DNA of 32,799 bases, taken from positions 1 through 32,799 of the forward strand of contig CAIRCS010000048.1 of NCBI GenBank assembly GCA_903877115.1, in the 5' to 3' direction. Under the pieces are notes generated by a model. It searched no databases, was not told where the DNA came from, and worked only from the letters and a program-made list of their open reading frames with translations. This DNA is from an uncultured Legionella sp. (GTDB lineage: Bacteria; Pseudomonadota; Gammaproteobacteria; Legionellales; Legionellaceae). Each line of letters starts with the position of its first letter. The stretch's first letter is position 1. Both the position numbers and the translations under genes were made by a program. This document shows positions 8,495 through 16,699 of the stretch, in pieces.

Positions 8495-9154
8495 TTACTT
8501 TATCTGCTCAGAAATCAATGCCACCAATTCCTCTTGAAACAAATCAGAGCGGTTTAATAAACTATTGGCATGGGTGCTGTACCGATTGTAAGCAATCACC
8601 GCAGGAATAGCCGTGAACAACCCTAAAGCAGTCGCAACCAGCGCTTCAGAAATACCAGGAGCCACCATTGCAATCGTTGCTTGTTGTGCTTGGCCCAATG
8701 CTTGGAAGGAAGTCATAATCCCCCAAACTGTTCCAAATAATCCCACATATGGCGCTAAAGACCCTATTGACGCAAACAACGGCAAATGTTCCTCAAGTTT
8801 TTCGGCTTCTTTGTAATGACTGATTTGCATCGCACGCTGGATCGGTTCGAGTACAATAGTGCCCTGCTCACCTAAGCGTAAAAACTCTTTAAACCCAGCA
8901 AAGAAAATGGCAGCCAATCCGCGTTGTTCTTCCTCATCACCCTCTAGTTGGGTATATAGTTTGCCCAAATCGCTACTATTCCAAAACTCTTTGCGAAATA
9001 GTTCATAGTGATCTTTTTTCTGCTTAAAATACCAAGCACGTTGAAAAATCAAAGTCCAAGACGCAACAGACGCCATTAATAACAACATCATCACAAATTT
9101 GACGACAAACCCTGCTTGTAAAAAATAACCTAAAATAGTGGCATGGCTACCCAT
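8495..9154 (-). CDS. tolQ: TolQ, MotA/TolQ/ExbB proton-channel subunit
   Basis: A 219-residue inner-membrane protein with three transmembrane helices: about 17-37, about 128-150 (SIGSLAPYVGLFGTVWGIM) and about 162-190 (ISEALVATALGLFTAIPAVIAYN). The last two line the proton channel with TolR. The large cytoplasmic loop (about 40-125) is charged, as expected. TolQR energises TolA. It lies 3 bases after ybgC and 9 before tolR. Confidence 0.96.
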   Translation of the reverse strand: MGSHATILGYFLQAGFVVKFVMMLLLMASVASWTLIFQRAWYFKQKKDHYELFRKEFWNSSDLGKLYTQLEGDEEEQRGLAAIFFAGFKEFLRLGEQGTIVLEPIQRAMQISHYKEAEKLEEHLPLFASIGSLAPYVGLFGTVWGIMTSFQALGQAQQATIAMVAPGISEALVATALGLFTAIPAVIAYNRYSTHANSLLNRSDLFQEELVALISEQIK

Positions 9155-9157
9155 GTT

Positions 9158-9544
9158 TTATTCTCCTATTAACAGAGTTGGTAAACGTCTCGGCTTAAGA
9201 GCCTGATCAACACATACTGTCATCACTGTAGCCTCAGAAATAAGCTTATCATTTTGATTGTACATCGTTTGTTTGAATTGTAAGGTACATGCAGTCTTAT
9301 TGACAACCGAGGTCGTAATGTTCAAAAAATCATCCAAATACGCCGGCAAATGGTAACGAACCTGCGCCTCACGAATTGCAAAATAAATATTATTTTGTGC
9401 CATAATTGTCAATAAAAAACCATGCTCACGCAACATTTCAGTTCGAGCTCGTTCAAAAAAATACAGATGGCGTGCATGATACACAATACCCATCAGATCT
9501 GTATCTTCGAAATAAACCCGGTAGGAAATGCTTTGTATGCTCAT
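9158..9544 (-). CDS. ybgC: YbgC, hot-dog acyl-CoA thioesterase of the tol-pal operon
   Basis: A 128-residue 4-hydroxybenzoyl-CoA-thioesterase-type protein that hydrolyses acyl-CoA and is tied to envelope lipid metabolism. The signature EDTDLMGIVYHARHLYFFERAR is present, written here in two parts: EDTDLMGIVYH holds D16 (the catalytic aspartate by family) with Y22-H23, followed by LYFFERAR. It heads the tol operon. Its first residues (MSIQSI) lie inside the left arm of a long inverted repeat (9528-9690) and there is no Shine-Dalgarno sequence just upstream of the ATG at 9544, so translation initiation may be unusual or controlled by the hairpin. The gene body is normal in length. Confidence 0.93.
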   Translation of the reverse strand: MSIQSISYRVYFEDTDLMGIVYHARHLYFFERARTEMLREHGFLLTIMAQNNIYFAIREAQVRYHLPAYLDDFLNITTSVVNKTACTLQFKQTMYNQNDKLISEATVMTVCVDQALKPRRLPTLLIGE

Positions 9545-9690
9545 AATTTATGGTTTTTTGACCAGGTTAGTTTATCTTTAGCGGGTGCTTTGAAGCGCCG
9601 CGCAATAGCTAGTCTATTGTCCAGCTCCAAAGTGCTCGCTAAAGATAAACTAACCAGACAAAAAACGCAAATTATGATCATACAAAGCAT
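9528..9690. repeat. Long inverted repeat covering the ybgC start
   Basis: Left arm 9528-9592 (65 bases) and right arm 9628-9690 (63 bases) are near-perfect reverse complements. Blocks that pair exactly include ATGCTTTGTATG, CATAATTT, GTTTTTTG, GGTTAGTTTATCTTTAGCG and CTTTG. The 35-base centre has its own CAATAG/CTATTG hairpin. The left arm contains the ybgC start and its first codons; the right arm ends 23 bases short of the ruvB stop. It may be a small non-autonomous element or an inverted duplication. Confidence 0.9.
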
Positions 9691-9713
9691 ATTATATGAT
9701 CTTTTTTCATGGG

Positions 9714-10733
9714 TTACGAGAGGTCCACAGGAGTTATCACTTGCAAACCAAAATGTTCATAGGCAAGTGGCGTTGCAATCCGTCCCCGTGCTGTGCGCAT
9801 TAAAAATCCTTGTTGAATCAAAAAAGGTTCTATGACGTCTTCAATCGTCCCCTTTTCTTCTCCGATTGCAGCAGCAATACTATCTAAACCAACCGGTCCT
9901 CCAGCAAAACGCTCGATCACGGCTAACAATAATTTTCTATCCATCACGTCAAATCCGTGGTGATCCACATGCAGCATATCCAATGCATCTGATGCCACTT
10001 CCGCAGTAATCACCCCATCTGCTTTGACCTCAGCATAATCTCGCACGCGGCGTAATAACCGGTTAGCAATTCTGGGCGTTCCACGTGCCCGCACCGCAAT
10101 CGCAGCCGCACCTTGAGCAGCGGTACTCACTTTTAAAAGACGGGCTGAGCGCTCTACGATTTGAGTTAATGCCGCAACCGAGTAAAACTCTAAGCGCAAT
10201 ACAATCCCAAATCGGTCACGCAATGGCGAAGTTAGGGAGCCCGCTCGAGTGGTTGCGCCAATCAATGTAAAAGGCGGTAATTCTAATTTGATTGAGCGAG
10301 CAGCTGGGCCCTCACCAATCATAATATCCAATTTATAATCCTCCATCGCTGGATATAAAATTTCTTCAATCACGGGACTCAAACGATGGATTTCGTCGAT
10401 AAACAAAACATCATTTTCTTGTAAATTAGTTAAAATTGCAGCGATATCACCCGCTCGTTCCAAAACAGGTCCCGATGTTTGGCGCAGATTCACGCCCATT
10501 TCATGCGCAACAATATTGGCAAGCGTGGTTTTCCCCAAACCCGGGGGACCAAAAATCAACACATGGTCTAACGCTTCTTTACGCTTATTGGCTGCGTCAA
10601 TAAAGATTTTCATCTGCTGACACACGTCATCTTGACCAATATACTCGTTCAAACTTAACGGACGGATCGCTCGATCGAATACTTGTTCAGCCACATGGGC
10701 TTCTAAACTCACCAAACGATCACTTTCTATCAT
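9714..10733 (-). CDS. ruvB: RuvB, Holliday-junction branch-migration ATPase
   Basis: A 339-residue AAA+ motor that, with RuvA, drives branch migration of Holliday junctions for RuvC to cut. Visible motifs are Walker [10 protein letters not shown] (62-70), Walker B FIDEIH (111-116), sensor GATTRAG, the arginine-finger region SPLRDRFG, and [12 protein letters not shown] of the second AAA domain. The C-terminal winged helix includes [18 protein letters not shown]. Length is normal. ruvA and ruvC are not upstream; glnA is, with a 38-base gap and no visible terminator, so ruvB may be cotranscribed with glnA. Confidence 0.97.
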   Translation of the reverse strand: MIESDRLVSLEAHVAEQVFDRAIRPLSLNEYIGQDDVCQQMKIFIDAANKRKEALDHVLIFGPPGLGKTTLANIVAHEMGVNLRQTSGPVLERAGDIAAILTNLQENDVLFIDEIHRLSPVIEEILYPAMEDYKLDIMIGEGPAARSIKLELPPFTLIGATTRAGSLTSPLRDRFGIVLRLEFYSVAALTQIVERSARLLKVSTAAQGAAAIAVRARGTPRIANRLLRRVRDYAEVKADGVITAEVASDALDMLHVDHHGFDVMDRKLLLAVIERFAGGPVGLDSIAAAIGEEKGTIEDVIEPFLIQQGFLMRTARGRIATPLAYEHFGLQVITPVDLS

Positions 10734-10771
10734 TTATATTTAACCTTCATTCGTTTAGGGTCTGAAGTGCA

Positions 10772-12181
10772 TTAATCACTATAATACATTTCAAACTCAA
10801 ATGGATGTACTAAGTGTTTTAACTTCATGATGTCCTCATTGCGTAATTCAATGCAGCTTTGTAGAAAATCATGAGAGAACACGCCGCCCGCCAACAAAAA
10901 CTCGTGGTCTTGTTCCAAATGCAAAATAGCTTCTTCTAAAGAACGAGCTACAGTTGGAATCCCCTTCAGCATATCCTGGGGTAATTCATACAAATCTCTA
11001 TCAATCGCTTCTCCAGGATGAATTTGCTTTTCAATCCCATCCAAGCCCGCTAGCATCATAGCAGAAAATGCCAAATAGGGATTCGCCAAAGGATCTGGGA
11101 ACCGCACTTCAATGCGTTTGCCTTTTGCATTCCCGACATGGGGAATCCGAATAGCAGCAGAACGATTGCGTGCAGAATAGGCCAACAAAACAGGTGCTTC
11201 AAAACCTGGTACCAAACGTTTGTAACTATTGACACTAGGATTGGTAAACACATTCAATGCACGAGCATGATGAATAATCCCTCCGATATAATACAAAGCC
11301 ATTTTAGATAGGCCCGCATATTCATCACCCGCAAATAAATTCACGCCATCTTTCATCAGTGATTGATGGCAGTGCATGCCACTACCATTATCACCCACCA
11401 ATGGCTTAGGCATAAAAGTAGCTGTTTTACCATGATTGTGCGCCACATTCTGCACAACATATTTCAATACTTGGAGTTCATCAGCTTTTTTCGTCAACGT
11501 ATTATACCGAGTAGCCACCTCACATTGATTCGCCGTAGCCACTTCGTGATGATGCGCTTCGACTGGTATCCCATAACTCTCTAATATTGTACAAATATTG
11601 CTACGAATATCTTGCGAAGAATCGACTGGTGGCACCGGAAAATACCCACCTTTTATCGCTGGGCGGTGGCCCGTATTGCCACCATCTACGCTTTTACCAG
11701 AGTTCCAATAGCCTTCTTCAGCATTAATCTCATAAAAAGCTTTATTAATGCCGGTTTGCCAACGAACATCGTCAAAAATAAAAAACTCTGGTTCGGGACC
11801 AAATAAGGCGACATCTGCGATGCCTGTAGTCTTCAAATAAGCTTCTGCACGCTGCGCCAACGCACGCGGACAACGCTCATAATCTTTACCGGTACTAGGA
11901 TCGAGCACATTACATCGAATATTTATCGTTGTATCTTGATAAAAAGGATCCTGAGCGGCAGTACTGAGATCAGGCATCAAAGCCAAATCAGATTGATGAA
12001 TTGCCTGCCAACCCTTGATAGAAGATCCATCAAACATTTTACCGTGCTCAATAAACTCGTCATCCACACAAGAAGCACTAATCGTAATATGCTGCTCTTT
12101 CCCACGCGTATCCGTAAACCGTAAATCAACAAATTTTGCTTCGCAAGATTGCAGCATTGCCAAGACATCCTTCTTTTTCAT
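10772..12181 (-). CDS. glnA: Glutamine synthetase, type I (GS-beta)
   Basis: 469 residues, exactly the length of E. coli GlnA when started at the ATG at 12181; the longer frame to 12244 adds a non-conserved Cys-rich stretch. GGAG and GGAAAG lie just upstream of this ATG. It makes glutamine from glutamate, ammonia and ATP as a cytoplasmic dodecamer. Motifs are [15 protein letters not shown] near the N-terminus, [21 protein letters not shown] (active-site glutamates), [11 protein letters not shown], the flexible-loop NRSAAIRIP, and RDLYELP with Tyr398, the adenylylation site of GS-beta enzymes (Tyr397 in E. coli numbering). Activity is therefore probably switched by GlnE; no glnE, glnK or ntrBC gene is in the window. 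Confidence 0.97.
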   Translation of the reverse strand: MKKKDVLAMLQSCEAKFVDLRFTDTRGKEQHITISASCVDDEFIEHGKMFDGSSIKGWQAIHQSDLALMPDLSTAAQDPFYQDTTINIRCNVLDPSTGKDYERCPRALAQRAEAYLKTTGIADVALFGPEPEFFIFDDVRWQTGINKAFYEINAEEGYWNSGKSVDGGNTGHRPAIKGGYFPVPPVDSSQDIRSNICTILESYGIPVEAHHHEVATANQCEVATRYNTLTKKADELQVLKYVVQNVAHNHGKTATFMPKPLVGDNGSGMHCHQSLMKDGVNLFAGDEYAGLSKMALYYIGGIIHHARALNVFTNPSVNSYKRLVPGFEAPVLLAYSARNRSAAIRIPHVGNAKGKRIEVRFPDPLANPYLAFSAMMLAGLDGIEKQIHPGEAIDRDLYELPQDMLKGIPTVARSLEEAILHLEQDHEFLLAGGVFSHDFLQSCIELRNEDIMKLKHLVHPFEFEMYYSD

Positions 12182-12328
12182 CTTTCCGCTCCGTAAGCAT
12201 TCACCACAATTCTTGACGTTTCGAGAACCTGTACAACGTCTCATTTCACGGATCAGATGTTAACTGAGTGACTATTCCATTTCAATAGAATACACTAGCT
12301 TTATCTCTTTAGATTGTGGTTTAAAAAC

Positions 12329-13528
12329 ATGGGCGCGTTTCAGTACCAGGCCTTGAAAAAAACGGGGAATCCAAGCAAAGGCATGATTGAAGCCGACTCT
12401 GAACGACATGCACGCCAATTATTACGCGAACAAGGTTTGATTCCTATCTCAGTGCAAGTCTATAAAAAATCCAAAAAATCCAAACAAAATGACAAATTGC
12501 GTCCGGCACATCTGGCTTTATTCACCCGACAATTAGCCACCCTGCTTGCAGCAGGTATCCCGATTGATGAGGCCCTACGAGGTGTCGCTGATCAATCAGA
12601 AGTAGAAGGCTCACGACGCTTAATCATTGGCGTGCGCGCCAAAGTCTTGGAGGGGTTTGGCTTAGCACAAGCAATGGGAGAATATCCCCATGCATTCCCA
12701 GAACTCTATCGCGCCACTTTGGCTGCGGGGGAGCACACCGGCCGTCTCGATTTGGTCCTTGAAAAATTAGCCGACTATACTGAAAACCAGCAAGCTATCC
12801 GTCAAAAAATTCAGCAAGCTTTGATATACCCTTGCTTGATGATTGTCATTTCTATTGCCATCATCAGTTTTTTATTGGCGTACGTGGTACCAGATATTAT
12901 TGGCGTCTTTGCCAATTCCAAACAAAAATTACCGGCACTCACCAACGTCTTGATTGCCATCAGCAATTTTGTTAAAAATTATGCGTTATATGGCCTTATT
13001 TTGATTATCCTACTGGGTTTAGGATTCAAAAAAAGCCTTAAAAACCCGCAAACCCTATGGAAATGGCATCAATTTATTTTAAAATTACCTCTGATTGGAT
13101 TTGTGGTCAAAACAGTAAACGTCGCACGCTATATTCATACCTTTGGTATTTTATTTTCTGCTGGAGGCAATGTCTTAGAAACCATGCGCGTAGCAGCCAG
13201 TCTTGTCAGTAACACCACTATGCGACATGCTTTTGATCAGGCCACATCAGACGTCAATGAAGGAACAGCGATCCATGTCGCGTTGAAAAACACTACTTTT
13301 TTGCGCCCCATGGCCTTACATTTAATTGCCAGTGGGGAAAAAAGTGGTCAACTGGCTGGTATGATGGAGCGTGCGGCTGATCATTTAGATAATGAGGTCA
13401 AGCAGTTGATCGATACGGCATTAACTTTACTGGAACCTATGATCATCCTTCTCATGGGAGGAGTGGTGTTATTTATTGTGTTGTCTACGTTATTGCCCAT
13501 TTTTTCAATGGAACAATTGGTATCTTAA
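12329..13528 (+). CDS. lspF: Type II secretion inner-membrane platform protein GspF/LspF
   Basis: A 399-residue polytopic protein of the type II secretion inner-membrane platform, which connects the GspE ATPase to the pseudopilus. The ATG at 12329 gives MGAFQYQALKKTGNPSKG, the conserved GspF start; the TTG at 12314 is less likely. Two T2SSF domains occupy about 65-190 and 270-390, with membrane helices near 165-190, 215-240 and 370-395. LRPAHLALFTRQLATLLAAGIPIDEAL is the family signature (LALFTRQLATLLAAG in particular). It starts the F-G-H-I-J-K operon, diverging from glnA, with lspG 17 bases downstream. Confidence 0.94.
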   Translation: MGAFQYQALKKTGNPSKGMIEADSERHARQLLREQGLIPISVQVYKKSKKSKQNDKLRPAHLALFTRQLATLLAAGIPIDEALRGVADQSEVEGSRRLIIGVRAKVLEGFGLAQAMGEYPHAFPELYRATLAAGEHTGRLDLVLEKLADYTENQQAIRQKIQQALIYPCLMIVISIAIISFLLAYVVPDIIGVFANSKQKLPALTNVLIAISNFVKNYALYGLILIILLGLGFKKSLKNPQTLWKWHQFILKLPLIGFVVKTVNVARYIHTFGILFSAGGNVLETMRVAASLVSNTTMRHAFDQATSDVNEGTAIHVALKNTTFLRPMALHLIASGEKSGQLAGMMERAADHLDNEVKQLIDTALTLLEPMIILLMGGVVLFIVLSTLLPIFSMEQLVS

Positions 13529-13545
13529 AAGGGGAGAAAAAATCA

Positions 13546-13968
13546 ATGAAAGAATTACAACGCGGGTTTTCATTAATTGAAATCATGGTAGTGGTCGTTA
13601 TTCTCGGAATTTTAGCGGCTTTGGTCGTACCTAAAATCATGAATAGACCGGATGAAGCGCGGAAGGTTAAAGCCAAACAAGACGTAATGGCTATTCAAAA
13701 CGCTTTAGAGTTATATAAATTAGATAATGGGTTTTATCCCTCAACTGAACAAGGTTTAAATGCTCTGGCCACCAAACCAACTACCAGTCCCGCACCGCAA
13801 AATTGGACGCACTATATCCAATCTCTCCCTAAAGATCCTTGGGGCAATCCCTATAACTATTTAAATCCTGGTCGACATGGAGACGTGGATGTCTACACCA
13901 ATGGACCTAAGGGGCAAACTGAAGGAGAAGATCCCAACGAAGAAATTGGAAATTGGGAGCACAACTGA
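13546..13968 (+). CDS. lspG: Major pseudopilin GspG/LspG
   Basis: A 140-residue prepilin, the main subunit of the type II secretion pseudopilus. A short basic leader ends at Gly7; PilD-type peptidase would cut before F8 (RG/FSLIEI), leaving Phe at +1 and the essential Glu at +5 (E12). The hydrophobic helix follows (about 12-31). The C-terminal region has the GspG hallmarks YPSTEQGLNAL, LPKDPWGNPYNY and the GDVDVYTNGPKG calcium-loop area. Shine-Dalgarno AGGGGAG lies upstream. Length is normal. Confidence 0.97.
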   Translation: MKELQRGFSLIEIMVVVVILGILAALVVPKIMNRPDEARKVKAKQDVMAIQNALELYKLDNGFYPSTEQGLNALATKPTTSPAPQNWTHYIQSLPKDPWGNPYNYLNPGRHGDVDVYTNGPKGQTEGEDPNEEIGNWEHN

Positions 13969-13990
13969 CGACATGCCAAACAGGAATCAA

Positions 13991-14497
13991 ATGTTCGACA
14001 GGATGAGGTTAAACACAACGAATCAACAAAAAGGATTTACTCTGGTCGAAATCCTAGTGGTCATGCTGATAATCGGAATAACCTTTGGCATGGCCATGTT
14101 GGCATTTGGTGACTTTGGTGCGACGCGTAAAATCCGCTCTTCTGCAGAGGGGTTTGCACAGTTTTTACAAGTGATGCATGAACGTGCTTTGCTGGAATCT
14201 ACTACAGTGCAAATCCACTTAAACCCGTCCGGTTACACTAGCCAACGTTTGAACGTTCAAAGTAAATGGCAACCACTCAAAAACGCCTATTATCGACCAC
14301 GTTCTTTGCCACCCAAAACCAAAATTTCTGTGGCTTATGGGGGTAAAAAACCAGATCAATTAGTGATTACCATGAGTAGCAGCGGAGACATGACGCCCTT
14401 TAAAGTTTATTTTGGTTCAGCGGAGCAGCCGCATCTGGCTAGCATAATCGGTACCGAAAATGGGACGGTCAATTTTAATGATACAGATACACGGTAA
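13991..14497 (+). CDS. lspH: Minor pseudopilin GspH/LspH
   Basis: About 168 residues. Type IV-pilin-like N-terminus with cleavage at KG/FTLVEI and Glu at +5, followed by a hydrophobic helix (LVVMLIIGITFGMAMLAF). The rest (HERALLESTTVQIHL, then a beta-rich domain) fits the GspH fold. ATG 13991 is preferred because AGGA lies 5 bases upstream; ATG 13973, just after the lspG stop, is an alternative. Minor pseudopilins cap or prime the pseudopilus. Divergent C-terminal sequence, so the H assignment rests on N-terminal motif and operon position. Confidence 0.9.
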   Translation: MFDRMRLNTTNQQKGFTLVEILVVMLIIGITFGMAMLAFGDFGATRKIRSSAEGFAQFLQVMHERALLESTTVQIHLNPSGYTSQRLNVQSKWQPLKNAYYRPRSLPPKTKISVAYGGKKPDQLVITMSSSGDMTPFKVYFGSAEQPHLASIIGTENGTVNFNDTDTR

Positions 14498-14498
14498 G

Positions 14499-14912
14499 AT
14501 GAGTCGTTCGCACACAAAAGCGCTACGTCCCGCGGGACGTGGCGATCTGAACCTATCTCGGGGCTTCACTTTAATTGAAGTATTGCTCGCATTGGCCATC
14601 CTGGCCATAGGCTTGACCAGTTTATTAAAATCTAATTCACTGAATATTCAATTCACCAGTCGACTCAAAGACAAATCCATCGCACATCAGGTCGCGATGT
14701 CTGCGATTGCGGATATTCAAACGAATGTCATCTCCGTGCCTGTGAATCAAGAGACCACTCATACCACCCATACTTTAGGCGCCACTTGGTATTGGCGTGC
14801 AAAGGTATCCTCTACAGCATTGAAATCTTTGCAACAAATTTCAGTCAGCGTCAGCACACGCAAAACCGGACCTTTTACCAATCGCTTGATTGGTTATCGA
14901 TATGGACCATGA
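14499..14912 (+). CDS. lspI: Minor pseudopilin GspI/LspI with unusually long leader
   Basis: 137 residues from the ATG at 14499, one base after the lspH stop codon. Cleavage site SRG/FTLIEV with F23 at +1 and Glu27 at +5, then a hydrophobic helix LLALAILAIGLTSLLK. The AMSAIADIQTN segment and W-Y-W region are typical of GspI. The leader is about 22 residues, whereas GspI leaders are usually 5-10, and its coding sequence contains a 16-bp perfect palindrome (14525-14540). There is no ATG, GTG or TTG between the palindrome and the cleavage site, so the long leader is probably translated. GspI nucleates the I-J-K tip. It overlaps lspJ by 4 bases. Confidence 0.9.
   Translation: MSRSHTKALRPAGRGDLNLSRGFTLIEVLLALAILAIGLTSLLKSNSLNIQFTSRLKDKSIAHQVAMSAIADIQTNVISVPVNQETTHTTHTLGATWYWRAKVSSTALKSLQQISVSVSTRKTGPFTNRLIGYRYGP
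14525..14540. repeat. 16-bp perfect palindrome inside the lspI leader codons
   Basis: ACGTCCCG followed directly by CGGGACGT makes a 16-base perfect palindrome, GC-rich compared with its surroundings. It encodes part of the RPAGRGD stretch of the lspI prepilin leader, so it is in frame with the gene. Confidence 0.85.
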
Positions 14913-15517
14913 AACAGCGTGGATTTACTTTAATTGAAGTGATCATTGCCTTGGCCGTTTTTGCGATTATTGCCAGCTTCACGTCCTATATTCTGGCCCA
15001 ATCTTTTAACATCGATAAGCGGTTAAAAACGCAATCCATGCGTAATCATCAAATAGAATTAGCTTTGGTCCTCTTACGCCGAGAAACCACCCAAATTATT
15101 AATCGCCCAATCAGAGGGAATGAACAATCCCTATTCCCTGCTTTGATTGCCCATGCTGATGGCGTAGAATTTACACGCAGTGGAGATATCAATCCCAATG
15201 CAGCAGCGCAGCGTTCGACTTTAAAACGAGTTGCTTATTTGTGTTATGGAAGTAAATTGATCCGCCGCACCTGGCCTTTGTTAGACTCCCCAGATCGACG
15301 TCAATTTCACAGCCAAGTGATTCTGGATCATCTGAATGCTTGTGGTTTTACCTATATGGATGCCAAACATCACCCCCACACCGAATGGAAAATGCGCCCC
15401 AGAGACAGAAGCAAGCAACTCTCCCCCCTACCGACGAGTATCGTATGCCACCTGTCTCTAGAAAAAGCAGGCACGCTAGATATCGTTTTACCGCTACCAA
15501 CGGGGTTTTATGCTTAG
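14909..15517 (+). CDS. lspJ: Minor pseudopilin GspJ/LspJ
   Basis: A 202-residue prepilin starting at the ATG 14909, which overlaps the lspI stop (ATGA). Cleavage at RG/FTLIEV with Glu at +5, hydrophobic helix IIALAVFAIIASFTSYILAQ, then LALVLLRRETTQIINRPIR and a beta-rich domain typical of GspJ, which joins I and K in the pseudopilus tip. It overlaps lspK by 8 bases, so translation is probably coupled. Length matches the family. Confidence 0.93.
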   Translation: MKQRGFTLIEVIIALAVFAIIASFTSYILAQSFNIDKRLKTQSMRNHQIELALVLLRRETTQIINRPIRGNEQSLFPALIAHADGVEFTRSGDINPNAAAQRSTLKRVAYLCYGSKLIRRTWPLLDSPDRRQFHSQVILDHLNACGFTYMDAKHHPHTEWKMRPRDRSKQLSPLPTSIVCHLSLEKAGTLDIVLPLPTGFYA

Positions 15518-16484
15518 GAAAAAAACTCTGACCCATCAAGGTAGTGCCCTGATAACCGCCCTGTTCATCATTACGCTCATCGCCATCACGGCGACGGCGA
15601 TATCTGTACGCATCCGGAATACCATTGAAGCCACCCATCTCGTTGAAACCACTGACCGACTCTATCTTGCCTCTCAAGCTGTCAGTATCTGGGCGATGGA
15701 TCGCATCACAGATCCCAAACAAGAGTTAGGAAAAGCCAACAAAACAACAGGCGCGATTCTGAGCTTTCCCACAAATTTACAGCATATCTACCCTAACATC
15801 ACTATTTCAGGACAATTGTTTGATTTGCAAGGTCGATTGAATCTGAATAATATGACCAATACCCAATATCAAACTGTTTTTTATAGTTTATTGGGAAAAC
15901 TCCATATCGGAAATACGTCTTTTGAACGTAAAGAAATCGTAGACGCTGTCGTATATTGGATACACCCCCCCCAAGTCACTTCTGCCCACGATGAATGGCA
16001 TGACAAATATGCCCGACAAAAACCTACGTATTACCCCAGTCAAATGCCTATGTATCATAGTTCTGAGTTGCGCTTAGTGTATGGCGTTTCAGCTAACTAT
16101 TATCAAAAAATAGCGCCATTGATTGCCACGTTACCTGAGGCAACTCCCATCAATGTGAATACCGCACCCCCAGCTATTTTAGAATCTTTGAGTCATGAAA
16201 TAAAAGAAACCGACCTCGCACATATTTTGCAAGTTCGCAGTAAAAAACCCTTTAGAGATCAACAAGAACTCATCCCCATTGTTGAAAAATATCATATTCC
16301 TAGTGAATTACTGACCGTTGAAAGTCATTATTTTTTAGCCGTAGCTGCGGTTCAATCCGGCGATATCAGTATGCAAACCTTTGTTATTTTGAAACGCCAA
16401 AAAGAAAGAAAAAAAGCTGAAGCCGGGCCTAGAACAGGCCCATGGCATACCAGCATCTTAACTCAATCTATTAACACGCCATAG
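15510..16484 (+). CDS. lspK: Minor pseudopilin GspK/LspK (tip)
   Basis: A 324-residue protein, much longer than the other pseudopilins, as GspK always is. The N-terminus HQGSALITALFIITLIAI shows the GspK-type cleavage site with no Glu at +5, which is characteristic. The large domain has KEIVDAVVYWI, SSELRLVYGVS and a helix-hairpin-helix-like INVNTAPPAILESLS, all typical. GspK sits at the tip of the pseudopilus and engages substrate or secretin. It is the last gene of the operon; the palindromic repeat copy B follows 35 bases later. An eight-C tract occurs near 15965. Confidence 0.94.
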   Translation: MLRKKTLTHQGSALITALFIITLIAITATAISVRIRNTIEATHLVETTDRLYLASQAVSIWAMDRITDPKQELGKANKTTGAILSFPTNLQHIYPNITISGQLFDLQGRLNLNNMTNTQYQTVFYSLLGKLHIGNTSFERKEIVDAVVYWIHPPQVTSAHDEWHDKYARQKPTYYPSQMPMYHSSELRLVYGVSANYYQKIAPLIATLPEATPINVNTAPPAILESLSHEIKETDLAHILQVRSKKPFRDQQELIPIVEKYHIPSELLTVESHYFLAVAAVQSGDISMQTFVILKRQKERKKAEAGPRTGPWHTSILTQSINTP

Positions 16485-16519
16485 TGCAGCAATATCAACC
16501 TGATCTAACGCCCCAATTA

Positions 16520-16610
16520 CGTCATCCTGAACGCAATGAAGGATCTCCGAAACTAGGCACTGTACTTAATTCGAAGAGCCTTCTCGCATAAAATATCGAT
16601 CAGGATGACG
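16520..16610. repeat. Dispersed palindromic repeat, copy B
   Basis: CGTCATCCTGA (16520-16530) pairs with the terminal CAGGATGACG (to 16610); the left arm continues ACGCAATGAAGGATCTCCG, like copy A, while the right arm is more degraded (GAGCCTTCTCGC). It lies after the last gene of the lsp operon. Confidence 0.75.
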
Positions 16611-16661
16611 CAACAGAGGTTTACAACCCAACTTAAATGCTCAATTTTTAAACCTTTTTCC

Positions 16662-16690
16662 TTGAGCCACCCATAAAATGATGGTATAAT
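16662..16690 (+). promoter_or_regulatory. Sigma-70 promoter of mltA
   Basis: TTGAGC (16662-16667), 17-base spacer, perfect TATAAT (16685-16690). The predicted transcription start (about 16697) is only a few bases before the ATG at 16700, implying a leaderless or almost leaderless mRNA. Confidence 0.7.
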
Positions 16691-16699
16691 GCACACCTT

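Noticed and set aside
9422..9835. Plus-strand frame of 137 codons across the ybgC-ruvB junction
   Set aside because: It is antisense to the ends of ybgC and ruvB and the long inverted repeat; no domain or Shine-Dalgarno support.
12182..12328. Sigma-54 (NtrC-type) promoter for glnA
   Set aside because: No convincing GG-N10-GC element with the expected flanking bases was found between glnA and lspF.
15348..15722. Minus-strand frame of 124 codons over lspJ/lspK
   Set aside because: Antisense to two well-supported overlapping genes; no recognisable product.
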